Origin: Maratus speciosus
Taxonomy: Eukaryota > Arthropoda > Arachnida > Araneae > Salticidae
Direction of reading: 5' to 3'
Assembly: GCA_963932465.1 (NCBI GenBank)
Contig: OZ010799.1
Location: 163,304,761-163,368,760 of the forward strand
DNA length: 64,000 nucleotides
The notes beneath the pieces were generated by a model. The model worked only from the letters and a program-made list of their open reading frames with translations, had not been told where the DNA came from and searched no databases. A program made the position numbers and the translations under genes. The first letter of the stretch is position 1. Each line of letters begins with the position of its first letter. Shown here piece after piece: positions 55,390-64,000 of this stretch.

Positions 55390-56168
55390 ATATTGTAGCT
55401 GGTATTGGAAAACGGGCTTTCGCCAAATTGACGTTAAAAAATCGCGCCAAACCTGGTTCGTATATCACATCTCTGCCAAATTCTCGGTTTTTTTATTTTT
55501 CGACTTTTTATCCAAATTTTCCGGATTTTTTAAATTTTCCCTTTCATTGTATCCCAAACACTACCTTCATACCAAATTTCAAGATTCTAGGGATACAGGA
55601 CGTACCTCTGAGTTTTGATGATCGGTGAATCAGTGTCGAAAAGGCGAAAGTTTAAGTTCATATATCTTCTGAAATAAAAAAGATAGAAACGTGAAATTTC
55701 AGCATTTAGTTCCATTTCCACATTACTTTAGATTTACGAAGTTTCAAGTTTCTGGTAATCACCAACACAAAGATATTTTGGGGTCAAAAGTACCCTGAGT
55801 TGCTTCCAGAAAAAGATGCTTACGGCTGTGTTTTCAAGACTTGGCAGGGGCACTGCCGTGTCCCCAGATGCTTTCATTAGTGCTGCTACACAATTCAACG
55901 CATAAAACATTTCCTGACGATTAAAAAAACACACACGTAATTGTTGAAGTTTTCACTTCTATTGGCACTCCCGGAGTGCCACTGTATTTTTTTTTCGTCT
56001 GGTATATGCATTTCCATAAATACACTAATTTTCAACAAGAACAACAAATATAAAAAATACTTATTGCAAAAAGCTGATTGACTGGTGAGGAATTTTGTAT
56101 AATCCTGATACATCTAAAACAACAAGTATGTCAGTTTCATGAACACATAGCTTTTAATTTTAAAAGAG
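55390..56168. other. Unclassified repeat-like DNA
   Basis: Short motifs recur: ACCAAATTTCAAGATTCTAGG near 55569 and GAAGTTTCAAGTTTCTGG near 55738, each with conserved spacing to a following GTACC. The style suggests an old dispersed repeat. Frames 55326-55628, 55734-55934 and 55895-56113 are not supported. Confidence 0.35.
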
Positions 56169-56723
56169 ATGCAAAATGTACTAAAAGAATGTCCCAGTTT
56201 CAATGATAGATTATAGCAGTTTAATTTAGACTATTTACGACAAATCATACATCAAATTTGAAGTAAACTAACGTAGTTTTTCTTACAAATGTTCAATATG
56301 TGCAATTTTAGATTTACGGCACACATCATAAATAAGGTCCAATTCTTCCCACACTTCAATTAACAAGTCCGAAGTAATGGAAGCAATAGCCTCTTCAATT
56401 CTGTGTCTCAACTCTGGCAAATCATTAGGTAGCAGCGGAGTGTAGACACGATCTTTTATAAAGACCCAAAGGAAAAAAATTGCATTGCTCTAACGGCTTT
56501 TAAATGTTTAGTCTATCAATAACGTTTTACACTCAAGAGTCACCATTTTGCATTTGAGGCAATGCAAGCGAGTCACTAACAAAGCAGTACTCGCGCATGC
56601 ACTTATCTAAAACTGTTTGAGTCGCTCTTTATTCGCGACATTGAACCAACACTCTGCAAAGATACGACACAATACAATTGATACTATTAAAATTTATAAC
56701 TGGTGCACTATTTTAACACCCTG
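56169..56723 (-). mobile_element. Non-autonomous mariner relic, copy 2 (uninterrupted)
   Basis: The minus-strand 5' end CAGGGTGTTAAAATAGTGCA is preceded by TA (56724-56725). The 3' end carries the complement of ACTAAAAGAATGTCCC. It matches copy 1 (29986-39858) from end to end once copy 1's insertions are removed, including the same internal deletion. Confidence 0.82.
56283..56480 (-). pseudogene. Transposase C-terminal remnant, mariner relic copy 2
   Basis: Minus strand: LWVFIKDRVYTPLLPNDLPE, then LRHRIEEAIASITSDLLIEV, then WEELDLIYDVCRKSKIAH and EHL-stop (TAA at 56285-56283). Open throughout this ~65 codon segment, unlike copy 1. The upstream ~270 residues, including the DDE catalytic residues, are absent by deletion. 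Confidence 0.83.
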
Positions 56724-56725
56724 TA

Positions 56726-57026
56726 TTTAATAGAAGTAATTTTTAAGGAAGTAATCACCCTCCCAACACACCCAATTAAGAAATGCTGTACAAATAGTTT
56801 ATTTCACTTATTCGTGTTCATTTATGATTATTTGCACATTGCTCTGCCCGGTGATTGAAAGTAATAATCATTTCTGCCGCTAAATACATAGAAACTAATT
56901 TCCTGCTTAATCATTCTCGGGACTTATATGTTATCCTGTATTTTTATTCTTAGTGTAAGTTGAAATAATATTTGCAGAAAACTTTCAATTGGATTTCACG
57001 ATCGAATTATTTTGAATACAAATAAG
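56726..57026. other. AT-rich DNA, nothing recognised
   Basis: Flanking sequence between the mariner relic and the Tigger element; no feature found. Confidence 0.4.
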
Positions 57027-57149
57027 TACAGTAGAATATCTTTTATCCGAATCTCTTTTAACCGAAACTCTCGATTAACCGAAATCCATTTTTAAAGCTT
57101 TTCTTTTTTTTTACTATCACATTCTTTGCGTGCAAAAATCCTTTTTGAA

Positions 57150-57204
<55 letters not shown>

Positions 57205-57718
57205 TATTATATTCCTCATGTGCAAGTAGTCTTTTCCGAAGTACGAGTACATATAAATATTTTTGATCCCCTTTCTTAGAGCTCCTTTGAATTTAAGGGT
57301 GTTCTCAAATCCAAACGGGCAACTTTCTGACATAAGTTTTAAATGATTTTTGTTCGAAAATGCATGAAACTAGCTAATGTTGTTGTTCAGAAACTATGTA
57401 ATTGAGCTGTTTTTCCCTTTTTTGTGCAAACGCAATAGATCTTTCAGAAATAATGTCAAAGGGGCTATTTAGAACCGAATTTCCGCGCGAAGGAAGAAAG
57501 AGCACTCAAAAACGGGCAAAAAAAGTGTTTCTCACGTGATCCATTTCCCTTATAACTCAATAGGTAATTGATTGATCAAAAAATGGAGACAACAGTTCAA
57601 TTCCAAATCGCTTCCATGGCCAGGCTTTCCAATTTTATACCGTTCCGTTAAAAAATGAATTTGTAAATGTGTCAAAACGTTTTGCTCTTGTTGAGCAGAG
57701 CAGTTAAGAACAGCCTTA

Positions 57719-58397
57719 ACTTAAGCTAAAACATGAATACATTAAAATGATTCTCAGTTTTTATTATTAAAATAGGTGCTAAAAATACAATTAACAGGTT
57801 TTAAAACATTAAAACCAATAATCAGATGGTAAAAAACTTCCCGGGCGCTTTCGACCAAGCCCTGGTCATCATCAATGGGGTGAAAAATGAGAAGAAGACC
57901 TTCAGAATGCATACCGGTATAAATAACGCAGGGCGACTCCAAAAACTGTAAAAAAGGGGGGAGGGGACGGATGAGTCCATACAGCTACATTGATCATTCC
58001 AATCCAAAGATTCCATTGACTCCAAGTAGACCAAACCAAATGCTCGTTATATGACAGGACAATGTATCATTACAAGTGTTTCTACCTCTGGTTAAAATTT
58101 CTATAGACTCTCTCAAAATACATGTGTTAAATTGATTTGTATGCGTGATGATCTTTTCTTTACTAAAAAGGATGTCAATATCAGCTTCTAAATTCAACCG
58201 AGCTGAAGCTGTAGATGGTTTCCCCTTTCCTATATCAGCCATATGTTCTTTCAACCTTTCCTGTAGCCTTCTGGTTGTCATTCCAATGTATGTAAGCGTT
58301 CTATTATTATTTTTATATCTGAATGAGATCATATAAATTCCTGCTTTGTCATATGAATTAACTGGATCAACTTTTCTGTGAACTAGATTTTGCAGTT
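57719..58397 (-). mobile_element. Penelope-like element fragment, minus copy
   Basis: A 5'-truncated element: the GIY-YIG end of the ORF, then a 3' non-coding part with GGTCGAAAGCGC and GATGATGACCAGGG, ending near ATGTATTCATGTTTTAGC. It is head-to-head with the plus copy that starts at 58398. Confidence 0.85.
57994..58397 (-). pseudogene. Penelope-like GIY-YIG endonuclease domain, truncated
   Basis: C-terminal part of a Penelope-type protein (reverse transcriptase followed by GIY-YIG nuclease, which nicks the target DNA). Reading minus from about 58397: NLVHRKVDPVNSYDKAGIYM gives the GIY motif, then TLTYIGMTTRRLQERLKEHM gives YIG and the conserved arginine region. After that come LEADIDILFSKEKIITHT and CILRESIEILTRG, which fit the second half of the nuclease, with the glutamate in ILRESIEI as the candidate metal ligand. 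The stop is at 57994. It lacks the reverse transcriptase, so it starts without a natural ATG; the ATG at 58332 is internal. The domain itself is unbroken here. Inactive as an element because of the truncation. Confidence 0.85.
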
Positions 58398-58701
58398 TAG
58401 TACATACATTGGAATGACAACCAGAAGGCTACAGGAAAGGTTGAAAGAACATATGGCTGATATAGGAAAGGGGAAAACATCTACAGATTTAGCTCGGTTG
58501 ATTTTAGAAGCTGATATTGACATCCTTTTTAGTAAAGCAAGGATCATCACGCATACAAATCAATTTAACACATGTATTTTGAGAGAGTCTATAGAAATTT
58601 TAACCAGAGGTAGAAACACTTGTAATGATACATTGTCCTGTCATATACCGAGCATTTGGTTTGGTCTACTTGGAGTCAATGGAATCTTTGAATTGGAATG
58701 A
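58390..58701 (+). pseudogene. Penelope-like GIY-YIG domain, more truncated
   Basis: 103 codons starting just before YIGMTTRRLQERLKEH. The GIY strand of the fold is missing, so the nuclease cannot be complete. The rest (ARIITHTNQFNTCILRESI, SIWFGLLGVNGIF) parallels the minus copy with a handful of replacements such as K-to-T and KEK-to-KAR. The frame's ATG comes from junction sequence and is not a true start. Confidence 0.83.
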
Positions 58702-58986
58702 TCAATGTAACTGTATGGACTCATCCGTCACCTCCCCCCCCTCCCACCCCCTTTTTACAGTTTTTGGAATCGCCCTGCATTATTTATACCGGTATGCATT
58801 CTGCAGGTCTTCTTCTCATTTTTCAGCCCATTGATGATGACCAGGGCTTGGTCGAAAGCGCTCGGGAAGTTTTTTACCATCTGATTATTGGTTTTAATGT
58901 TTTAAAACCTGTTAATTGTATTTTTAGCACCTATTTTAGTAATAAAAACTGAGAATCATTTTAATGTATTCATGTTTTAACTTAAA
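58398..58986 (+). mobile_element. Penelope-like element fragment, plus copy
   Basis: Mirror image of the minus copy, with roughly 90% similarity, ending at ATGTATTCATGTTTTAAC. It begins four codons before YIG, so it is more 5'-truncated than the minus copy. The junction shares a TACATACATTGGAATGAC block on both sides. Confidence 0.85.
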
Positions 58987-59059
58987 GTATTAAGGTGAAT
59001 GTGTCGTTTCTCTTACATATAGTTTTCTATATATATTTAATTACTTAACTTAAGCTCCT

Positions 59060-59260
59060 GTAAGCTGCGGAGTGTAACGAAGAAAACGAACAAATTAGCA
59101 AATCTGAAGCTTTTGAATGTTTTGCAAAAGATTTGGATGGCTGGAGCAGCAGATACACTGTGATACTGGTGAACTAATAATATTAAAAAACTCCGTGATA
59201 GAGTTTCAAAGCAAAAGCAATCAAAACTGCGACAAACAAAACATTTTTTCAATCCCTTGT
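59060..59260 (+). pseudogene. Tigger transposase C-terminal remnant
   Basis: Plus strand: SEAFECFAKD in one frame and then, after a one-base shift near 59125, FGWLEQQIHCDTGELIILKN in another. These fit the C-terminal segment of Tigger transposases (an acidic, aromatic-rich EAF...WxEQQ stretch before the final basic part). A following segment has SNQNCDKQNIFSI. The DNA-binding and DDE domains are gone, so only about 65 codons remain. It lies in the right arm of the Tigger element as expected. Confidence 0.68.
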
Positions 59261-59486
59261 GATATATATAAAAGATACTTAAATTCGAAATTAAAATTCA
59301 GGTAATTTATTCTTGTTTCTATTTTGCTATTGCTTTATTTTTATTAAGCACTTGTTACCATAATAAGAAATAGTTCATATATTTCTCCTTAATCTTAAAA
59401 TTGAAGCATTCTCGATTATCCGAAAATTTCGATTTTCCGAAAGAGGGTCGGTCCCAGTTACTTCGGATAATCGAGGTTCTACTGTA

Positions 59487-59560
59487 ATCCACATTTCTTA
59501 GATACTTTCTTCATTCTAAAAAACGTCCATTTCTCTTTTTCAGATTTCTTACAAGGGAAC
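59487..59560. other. Spacer between Tigger and Gypsy
   Basis: Short flank with no feature. Confidence 0.4.
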
Positions 59561-59803
59561 TGTTATATCTCGACCAAATTAGAATTAGTAGCGATCTATG
59601 TTAATAGATGGCAGCACTACACAATCTGGAATTGTAAGGCTTTGCACGTAGCCGAGAATATTCTGGGCAGTTGTAAAATATGACTTGTTGAGAATAGCTG
59701 CATTTTAGCGGCTTGTAAATATGTAAATAAAAACTATAAGTAATCTTATAGTTATGCCTTCTTCCTTAGTTAAGAGTTGTGTTAAGAGCGTGGCGATATA
59801 ATA
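59561..59803 (+). repeat. 5' LTR of the Gypsy element
   Basis: Starts TGTTATATCTCGACC and ends GGCGATATAATA, so short inverted ends TGTTATATC/GATATAATA. The end is placed just before the primer-binding site. Without the 3' LTR in the window this cannot be confirmed by comparison. Confidence 0.7.
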
Positions 59804-59804
59804 G

Positions 59805-59820
59805 TGGCGACGAAATGGGA
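59805..59820 (+). promoter_or_regulatory. Primer-binding site
   Basis: TGGCGACGAAATGGGA directly after the LTR, starting with TGG, complementary to a tRNA 3' CCA end. This is where reverse transcription would begin. I cannot name the tRNA with certainty. Confidence 0.65.
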
Positions 59821-59885
59821 TTTAACCCAAATTAAAATGCAGTGATTTTTTTTTTGAAAGAGAAAAAGAAAAAGAGAACGGAAAA

Positions 59886-60716
59886 ATGACCGATAAGAAA
59901 ATAATTTCTCTGGGACGCTTAGAAGAATATAATTCGAATGTTCCTTGGACTATTTACGTCGAGAAAATTGATTTTTATTTCTCGGCGAATAGAATCAAAA
60001 CTGATGATATGAAGAAGAATATTTTATTAAGCTCGGTTGGAACAACAACGCTTGCTATTTTACGAGATATTATTGTTCCGAATACGCTGAAAGAAATGAG
60101 TTACGAGGATCTTTTAAAGAAAGCTAAGGATCATTTTTCACCACGCCCTAGTGAAATTGTCGAACGATTTAAGTTCCAGAAACGACTAAGGAAGCAAGGA
60201 GAGAATATAGCCGATTTTATAAGAGAGTTACGTCGTTTATCCGACCATTGAAACTTTGGGAATACGCTTAATGACCGCCTGCGTGATCAGTTGGTGTTTG
60301 GTATCCAAGATGAAAAGATACAGCAGAAATTACTGGATTTCAGGGATTTAACGTTCCAAACAGCGGTGGAAATAGCTGAGTCATTTGAGATAGCTGAGGC
60401 TGGAGTGAAATCTCTACACATCAGAGATACTACGACTGTCAATCAAGTGCGTGTTTCGAAAGGAGAGAAATCGAATGTGGAGAAGTATGCTCATGCACCT
60501 AAGCCTAAAGAAGATAAATTCGCGCCTAAGAAACCGTGTTACAGATGTTCTAAAAATCATAATCCCAAGTTTTGCCCTTTTAAATCTGCAGAATGTCATT
60601 TCTGATATCGATTGGGTCATTTAAAAATTTGTTATCGTAATAGAAAATTTGGAATGAAAAGTGAGAAACCTTTTAAGAACAGAAAAATTAAAACTCTCCG
60701 GAAGAATATTGTTTAA
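59886..60716 (+). pseudogene. gag: Gypsy gag, two in-frame stops
   Basis: Structural protein of the retrotransposon particle. Start ATG at 59886 (MTDKKIISLGRLEEY). The capsid-like region runs to FIRELRRLSDH at about residue 121, where a TGA (60249-60251) interrupts the same frame; it resumes NFGNTLNDRLRDQLVFGI. Near 60537 come two zinc knuckles: CYRCSKNHNPKFC and CHF-stop-YRLGHLKIC, the second broken by TGA at 60603-60605 where a cysteine is expected. The frame ends at TAA 60714-60716, which is also the MITE target site. The total of about 270 codons is normal for gag of this group. The ATG at 60291 only restarts the interrupted frame. Confidence 0.88.
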
Positions 60717-60921
60717 CCCTCTGTCTACCAGAAGGGTCCAATGGACCCGACATGTATATTCAAAATATCTATTCAAACCAGAAAATTTCTTCAAAACAAA
60801 CTAAATGTATAAATCAGACAATAATAAGTTAAATAAACAAATTAAATAGTTTTAAGTAAAAATTCTGGTGTAGAATGTTTTTATAAAACTTGAGTAAAAT
60901 TTCCGGTAGTTCTAGGGTTAA
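60713..60921 (+). mobile_element. piggyBac-like MITE between gag and pol
   Basis: TTAACCCTCTGTCTACCAG at the left, complement of AGTTCTAGGGTTAA at the right. The palindrome GGGTCCA-A-TGGACCC lies at 60734-60748. Sister of 30935-31142 (inverted) and 2526-2718. The insertion postdates the retrotransposon and separates gag from pol, which would otherwise be in the -1 frame relative to gag. Confidence 0.92.
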
Positions 60922-60926
60922 AGTTT

Positions 60927-63900
60927 ATGGACGACAACTCCAATAATCTGTCGTGGGTAAAATCTGTTAAAATAAATGGTGTAAATACACAATTTGAAAT
61001 TGATAGCGGTGCGGCTCATACTATCGAAAGTAAAAGTGTTGCTCATAAATTGTTCTCAGGTAAGCTGCCTTTAATTAAATCTAATATTAAATTACAAACT
61101 TATACTAAAGACTCTTTAACTGTTTTGGGGGAATTAAAAGTAAATGCTGTTGTTGATGAATATTCTATACCTGATTTAAGAATATTAGTTATTAAAGAGG
61201 AGGGTTCGAGTCTAATCGTAACAACTTGGTTAAAAGCATCAAAATTATTTTGGCCTAATGTAAATATGATTAAAAGCATTTCGAAAGATGATTTAATTAG
61301 AAATTTTCTTAATATTTTTGCTGGCGGGATCGGGACAATCAAGGGTCCTCCCGCGTCAATAAAATTGAAAAAAGATGCAAAACCAGTTTTTCTTAAGTCT
61401 CGACCTGTTCCTTTTGCTTTAAGGAAAGCTACTGATGTTGAATTGGAACGATTAACTAATGAGAGTATTTTAAAACCTGTTGATCATTCAGAATAGGCTA
61501 GTCCTATAGTAATTGTTCCTAAGCCTAATGATTCTGTTAGAATATGTGGTGATTATAGAGCAACACTTAATACTAATACTGAAAATGACAATTATCCTCT
61601 TCCTAGAATGGAAGAATTATTTTCTAAATTATCAGGTAGAAAATTCATTACTGTTTTTAATTTAAAAGATGCTTATTTACAACAACCTGTAGATATCGAA
61701 AGTAGTTAAAATTTTGACTATAAATACACATAAAGGTTTATTCAATGTGTTACTATTAGCATTTGGGATAAAATGTGCTCCTGGTATGTTCCAAAGAAAT
61801 ATTGAACATATTTTTAAAAAATTGAATATGTTGGTGTGTTTTTAGATGATGTTATTATTAGTGCTAGTAATGAATCAGAACATTCTGAAAGAGTTGAAAA
61901 TGTTCTGAAATGCTTTTCTGAGCATGGTATAAGATTAAATAAGGAAAAATTAAAATTTATGGTTTCGGAAGTTTTTTATTTAGGTTATACAATATCTCAG
62001 GAAGGAATTAGACCTATTCCAGAAAAAGTTGATACTATTTTGAATGCTCCTATCCCAAATAATGTGTCACAATTGCGTTCATTTTTAGGCTTAATTTCTT
62101 ATTATAGAAACTTCCTGCCTAATATTACAGATGTCTTAGAACCCTTACATAGATTATTAGATAATAATGTAAACTAAGCATGGTCAGAAAAGCATGAAAA
62201 AGCGTTTCAAAAAGTGAAACAATTATTACGTACATCTCCTGTTTTAGAATTATATGATGTAAACAAAGATGTAGTTTTAAACTGTGATTCTTGTGAATAT
62301 GGTATAGGGTCAGTTTTAAGCCACATTGTTGAGGGTAAAGAGAAACCTATTGCTTATGCTTCGAGAACTTTAAATAAAACTGAAAGAAATTATGCCATGA
62401 TTGATAAAGAAGATTTATCTGTAATGTTTGGTGTCACTAAATTTCACCAATATTTAGCTGGAAAAAAAATTAAAATTATAACAGATCATAAACCTTTAAT
62501 TAGATTATTTGATCCTGTTAAAAAGGTACCTGATACATTATCACCTAGAATGCTGAGATGGTCATTAATGTTAGCTGAGTATGATTATACAATTGAGTAT
62601 CGCGAGGGTAAAAATAATAAAAATGCGGATGCATTAAGTAGATTACCTCTCCCAGAAACTGTAAATATAGTGAGTAACCCTGCGGAAATAATGTTTGTTT
62701 CAAAAAATGATAATTGGGCTGTTACTTCTAAAACTATTGCAAAGTGGACAACTGAAAATCCTGTAACTAAACAAATTTTAGAGTGGGTATTACATGGGTG
62801 GCCGCGAAAGGTTAAACAAGAAGAATATCAAGCATATTTTCGTAGAAGGGAGGAAATTTCCTGTTTAGAAAATTGTCTATTGTGGGGACATAGAGTGGTC
62901 GTACCAGAGGAAGGCCATGAATATATATTAAAATTACTGCATTCTGTTCATCAAGGTATATCGAGCATGAAAGCGAAAGCTAGGGGGATAGTTTGGTGGC
63001 CAAATATGGATAAAGGAATTGAACAAATGGTAAATTCTTGTAATAGATGACAGATGTTTGCGAGGGATTGTCCCAAAATGGAACCCTTGAAATGGAAATC
63101 TGAACTGCCCTGGGAAAGGATCCATATAGATCATGCCGGTCCTTTTGAAGGTAAAATGTTTTTAATAGTAGTCGATTCTTATACTGAATTGTTGGAAGTA
63201 GAAGTAGTACCCATGTCTGATAGTAAAACTACAATTAAGGTATTAAGGAGAATTTTTGCTACTTTTGGATTACCTGTTGAATTGGTCAATGATAACGGTC
63301 CCGCGTTCACAAGTGATGAATTTGAGGAATTTCTTAAAAATAATGGAATTAAGCATACCCCTGTTCCAACTTATCATCCGTCTTCGAACGGACAAGCGGA
63401 AAGATATGTGCAAACTGTGAAAAATTGTTTTAAAAAGCTAGATAAAAGTGACATAACATTGTCAATTTCACGATTTTTGTTAGAAAATCATTCCACTCCT
63501 CATTCGGTGACTGGTAAAACTCCTGCTGAATTAATGTTTGGAAGGCCAGTTCGAACAGCCCTTCACTTGGTATTACCATCAAAACCTAAAATACAAAACC
63601 CCTTCACAAATATAAGCTTCATGATTTAGTTTTTGTTAAAAATTTTGGAAAAGGGGAGAAATGGGTAAAAGGACAAATTATGAAATTATTGGGGAGTAGA
63701 TGGGTTTTAGTAAACAGATGTGACGGAATAATGTGTAAGCGTCACGTTGATCAGTTGAGACGAAATAGAGAGATAAGTTATGAAACACCAGGGAGAGTGT
63801 TAGAGATGAATCGAAATGATAAATTAATCTCAGACAAAGCTGAAAATATGGGACATAGTGGTAAAAATTACAGTGATTATGATAGGTATGAAAGGGTTAA

Positions 63901-64000
63901 CAAAAACCCTTTTTCGGGAATTAATGGGAAAATACAAGAACAGCTTAATAATGATGATACTATAGAACCAAGCCAATCTCAGCCTTCGCATGATATTGTG
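60927..64000 (+). pseudogene. pol: Gypsy pol (protease, RT, RNase H, integrase), broken
   Basis: Protease: the FEIDSGAAH catalytic triplet (D26-S27-G28 from 60927). Reverse transcriptase starts near 61430 (ERLTNESILKP); a TAG at 61494-61496 interrupts, then SPIVIVPKPNDSVRICGDY and FNLKDAY, where the usual catalytic aspartate is asparagine. Frameshifts near 61707 and 61830; FLDDV (61839-) is the second RT motif. After GYTISQEGIRPIPEKV a TAA lies at 62175-62177. RNase H: VLNCDSCEYGIG, ITDHKPL. Integrase zinc-binding region ends at SCNR then TGA (63048-63050) where cysteine is expected. The integrase core from 63054 has D26, D80 and E116, a complete D,D-35-E. A shift near 63620 leads to a C-terminal module with KGQIMKLLGSRWVLVNRCDG and RHVDQLRRN. 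The frame runs off the window. Confidence 0.9.

Larger units (their letters stand above)
57029..59484 (+). mobile_element. Tigger/pogo element containing a Penelope-like pair
   Basis: CAGTAGAATATCTTTTATCC at the left and the complement of CGGATAATCGAGGTTCTACTG at the right, TA on both sides (57027-57028, 59485-59486). Inner CGATTA(A/T)CCGAAA repeats are typical. Own DNA is 57029-57718 and 58987-59484. A 50-T run is at 57152-57201. The minus frame 57058-57333 is a translation of that tract. Confidence 0.87.
59561..64000 (+). mobile_element. Ty3/Gypsy LTR retrotransposon, decayed, 3' end outside window
   Basis: Order LTR, primer-binding site, gag, protease, reverse transcriptase, RNase H, integrase, which is the Ty3/Gypsy (Metaviridae) order. 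The 3' LTR is beyond 64000. A piggyBac-like MITE splits the region between gag and pol. Multiple stops and shifts show an old, inactive copy. No envelope-like frame is seen before the window ends. Confidence 0.93.

Noticed and set aside
57058..57333. 91-codon minus-strand ORF with a long lysine run
   Set aside because: The run comes from a 50 bp poly-T tract; no conserved flanks.
59886..64000. Stop-codon recoding (UGA as cysteine) in the Gypsy element
   Set aside because: TAG, TAA and several frameshifts are also present in the same element, so ordinary decay is enough.

Overview
This 64 kb window is AT-rich eukaryotic DNA made almost entirely of transposable elements and tandem repeats. I found no convincing host protein-coding gene. 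The mix (mariner, Tigger/pogo, hAT, TTAA-bounded piggyBac-like MITEs, Penelope-like retroelements with GIY-YIG, a Ty3/Gypsy element and tRNA-derived SINEs) points to an arthropod. A chelicerate such as a spider is plausible, but that is an inference from repertoire and not from a host marker gene.

Layout: 1-3.7 kb holds the end of a dispersed repeat, a hAT element with a MITE inside it, and several TTAA-bounded MITEs. 4.4-5.9 kb is a long-armed foldback element. 7.3-10.3 kb holds two Tc1-type TIR elements, one interrupted by a Tigger/pogo derivative. 10.6-13.7 kb has tandem repeats and a dispersed repeat. 14-15.8 kb has a SINE, a MITE and a decayed transposase. 15.85-18.7 kb is a ~292 bp tandem array with a homogenised centre. 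20.3-24.3 kb is a second foldback copy split by a 2.5 kb insertion. 24.5-29.5 kb has MITEs and a direct duplication. 30-39.9 kb is one non-autonomous mariner relic carrying a four-level stack of later insertions, including a nearly full-length but broken mariner transposase. 40-41.7 kb has small hAT-like MITEs and a ~238 bp tandem array. 41.8-47.6 kb is bracketed by two arrays rich in TGACGTCA palindromes, and holds an inverted pair of tRNA-like cloverleaves and an inverted copy of the 11-12.6 kb repeat. 48.6-49.8 kb is a second copy of the repeat that opens the window. 52-56.7 kb has a MITE, a Tc1-like pseudogene and a second copy of the mariner relic. 57-59.5 kb is a Tigger element holding a head-to-head pair of Penelope-like fragments. 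59.56 kb to the end is a decayed Ty3/Gypsy element whose 3' LTR lies outside the window.

Nothing here works as an operon or pathway. The useful biology is the stratigraphy: several insertions can be proven because an empty-site copy is present in the same window. The strongest unusual signals are (1) short palindromes of unrelated sequence at a conserved position, 17-25 bp inside one end only, in almost all of the TTAA-bounded MITEs; (2) a hammerhead-ribozyme-like motif in a Penelope-type fragment at 39.5 kb; (3) the paired TGACGTCA-rich arrays; and (4) the head-to-head Penelope pair.
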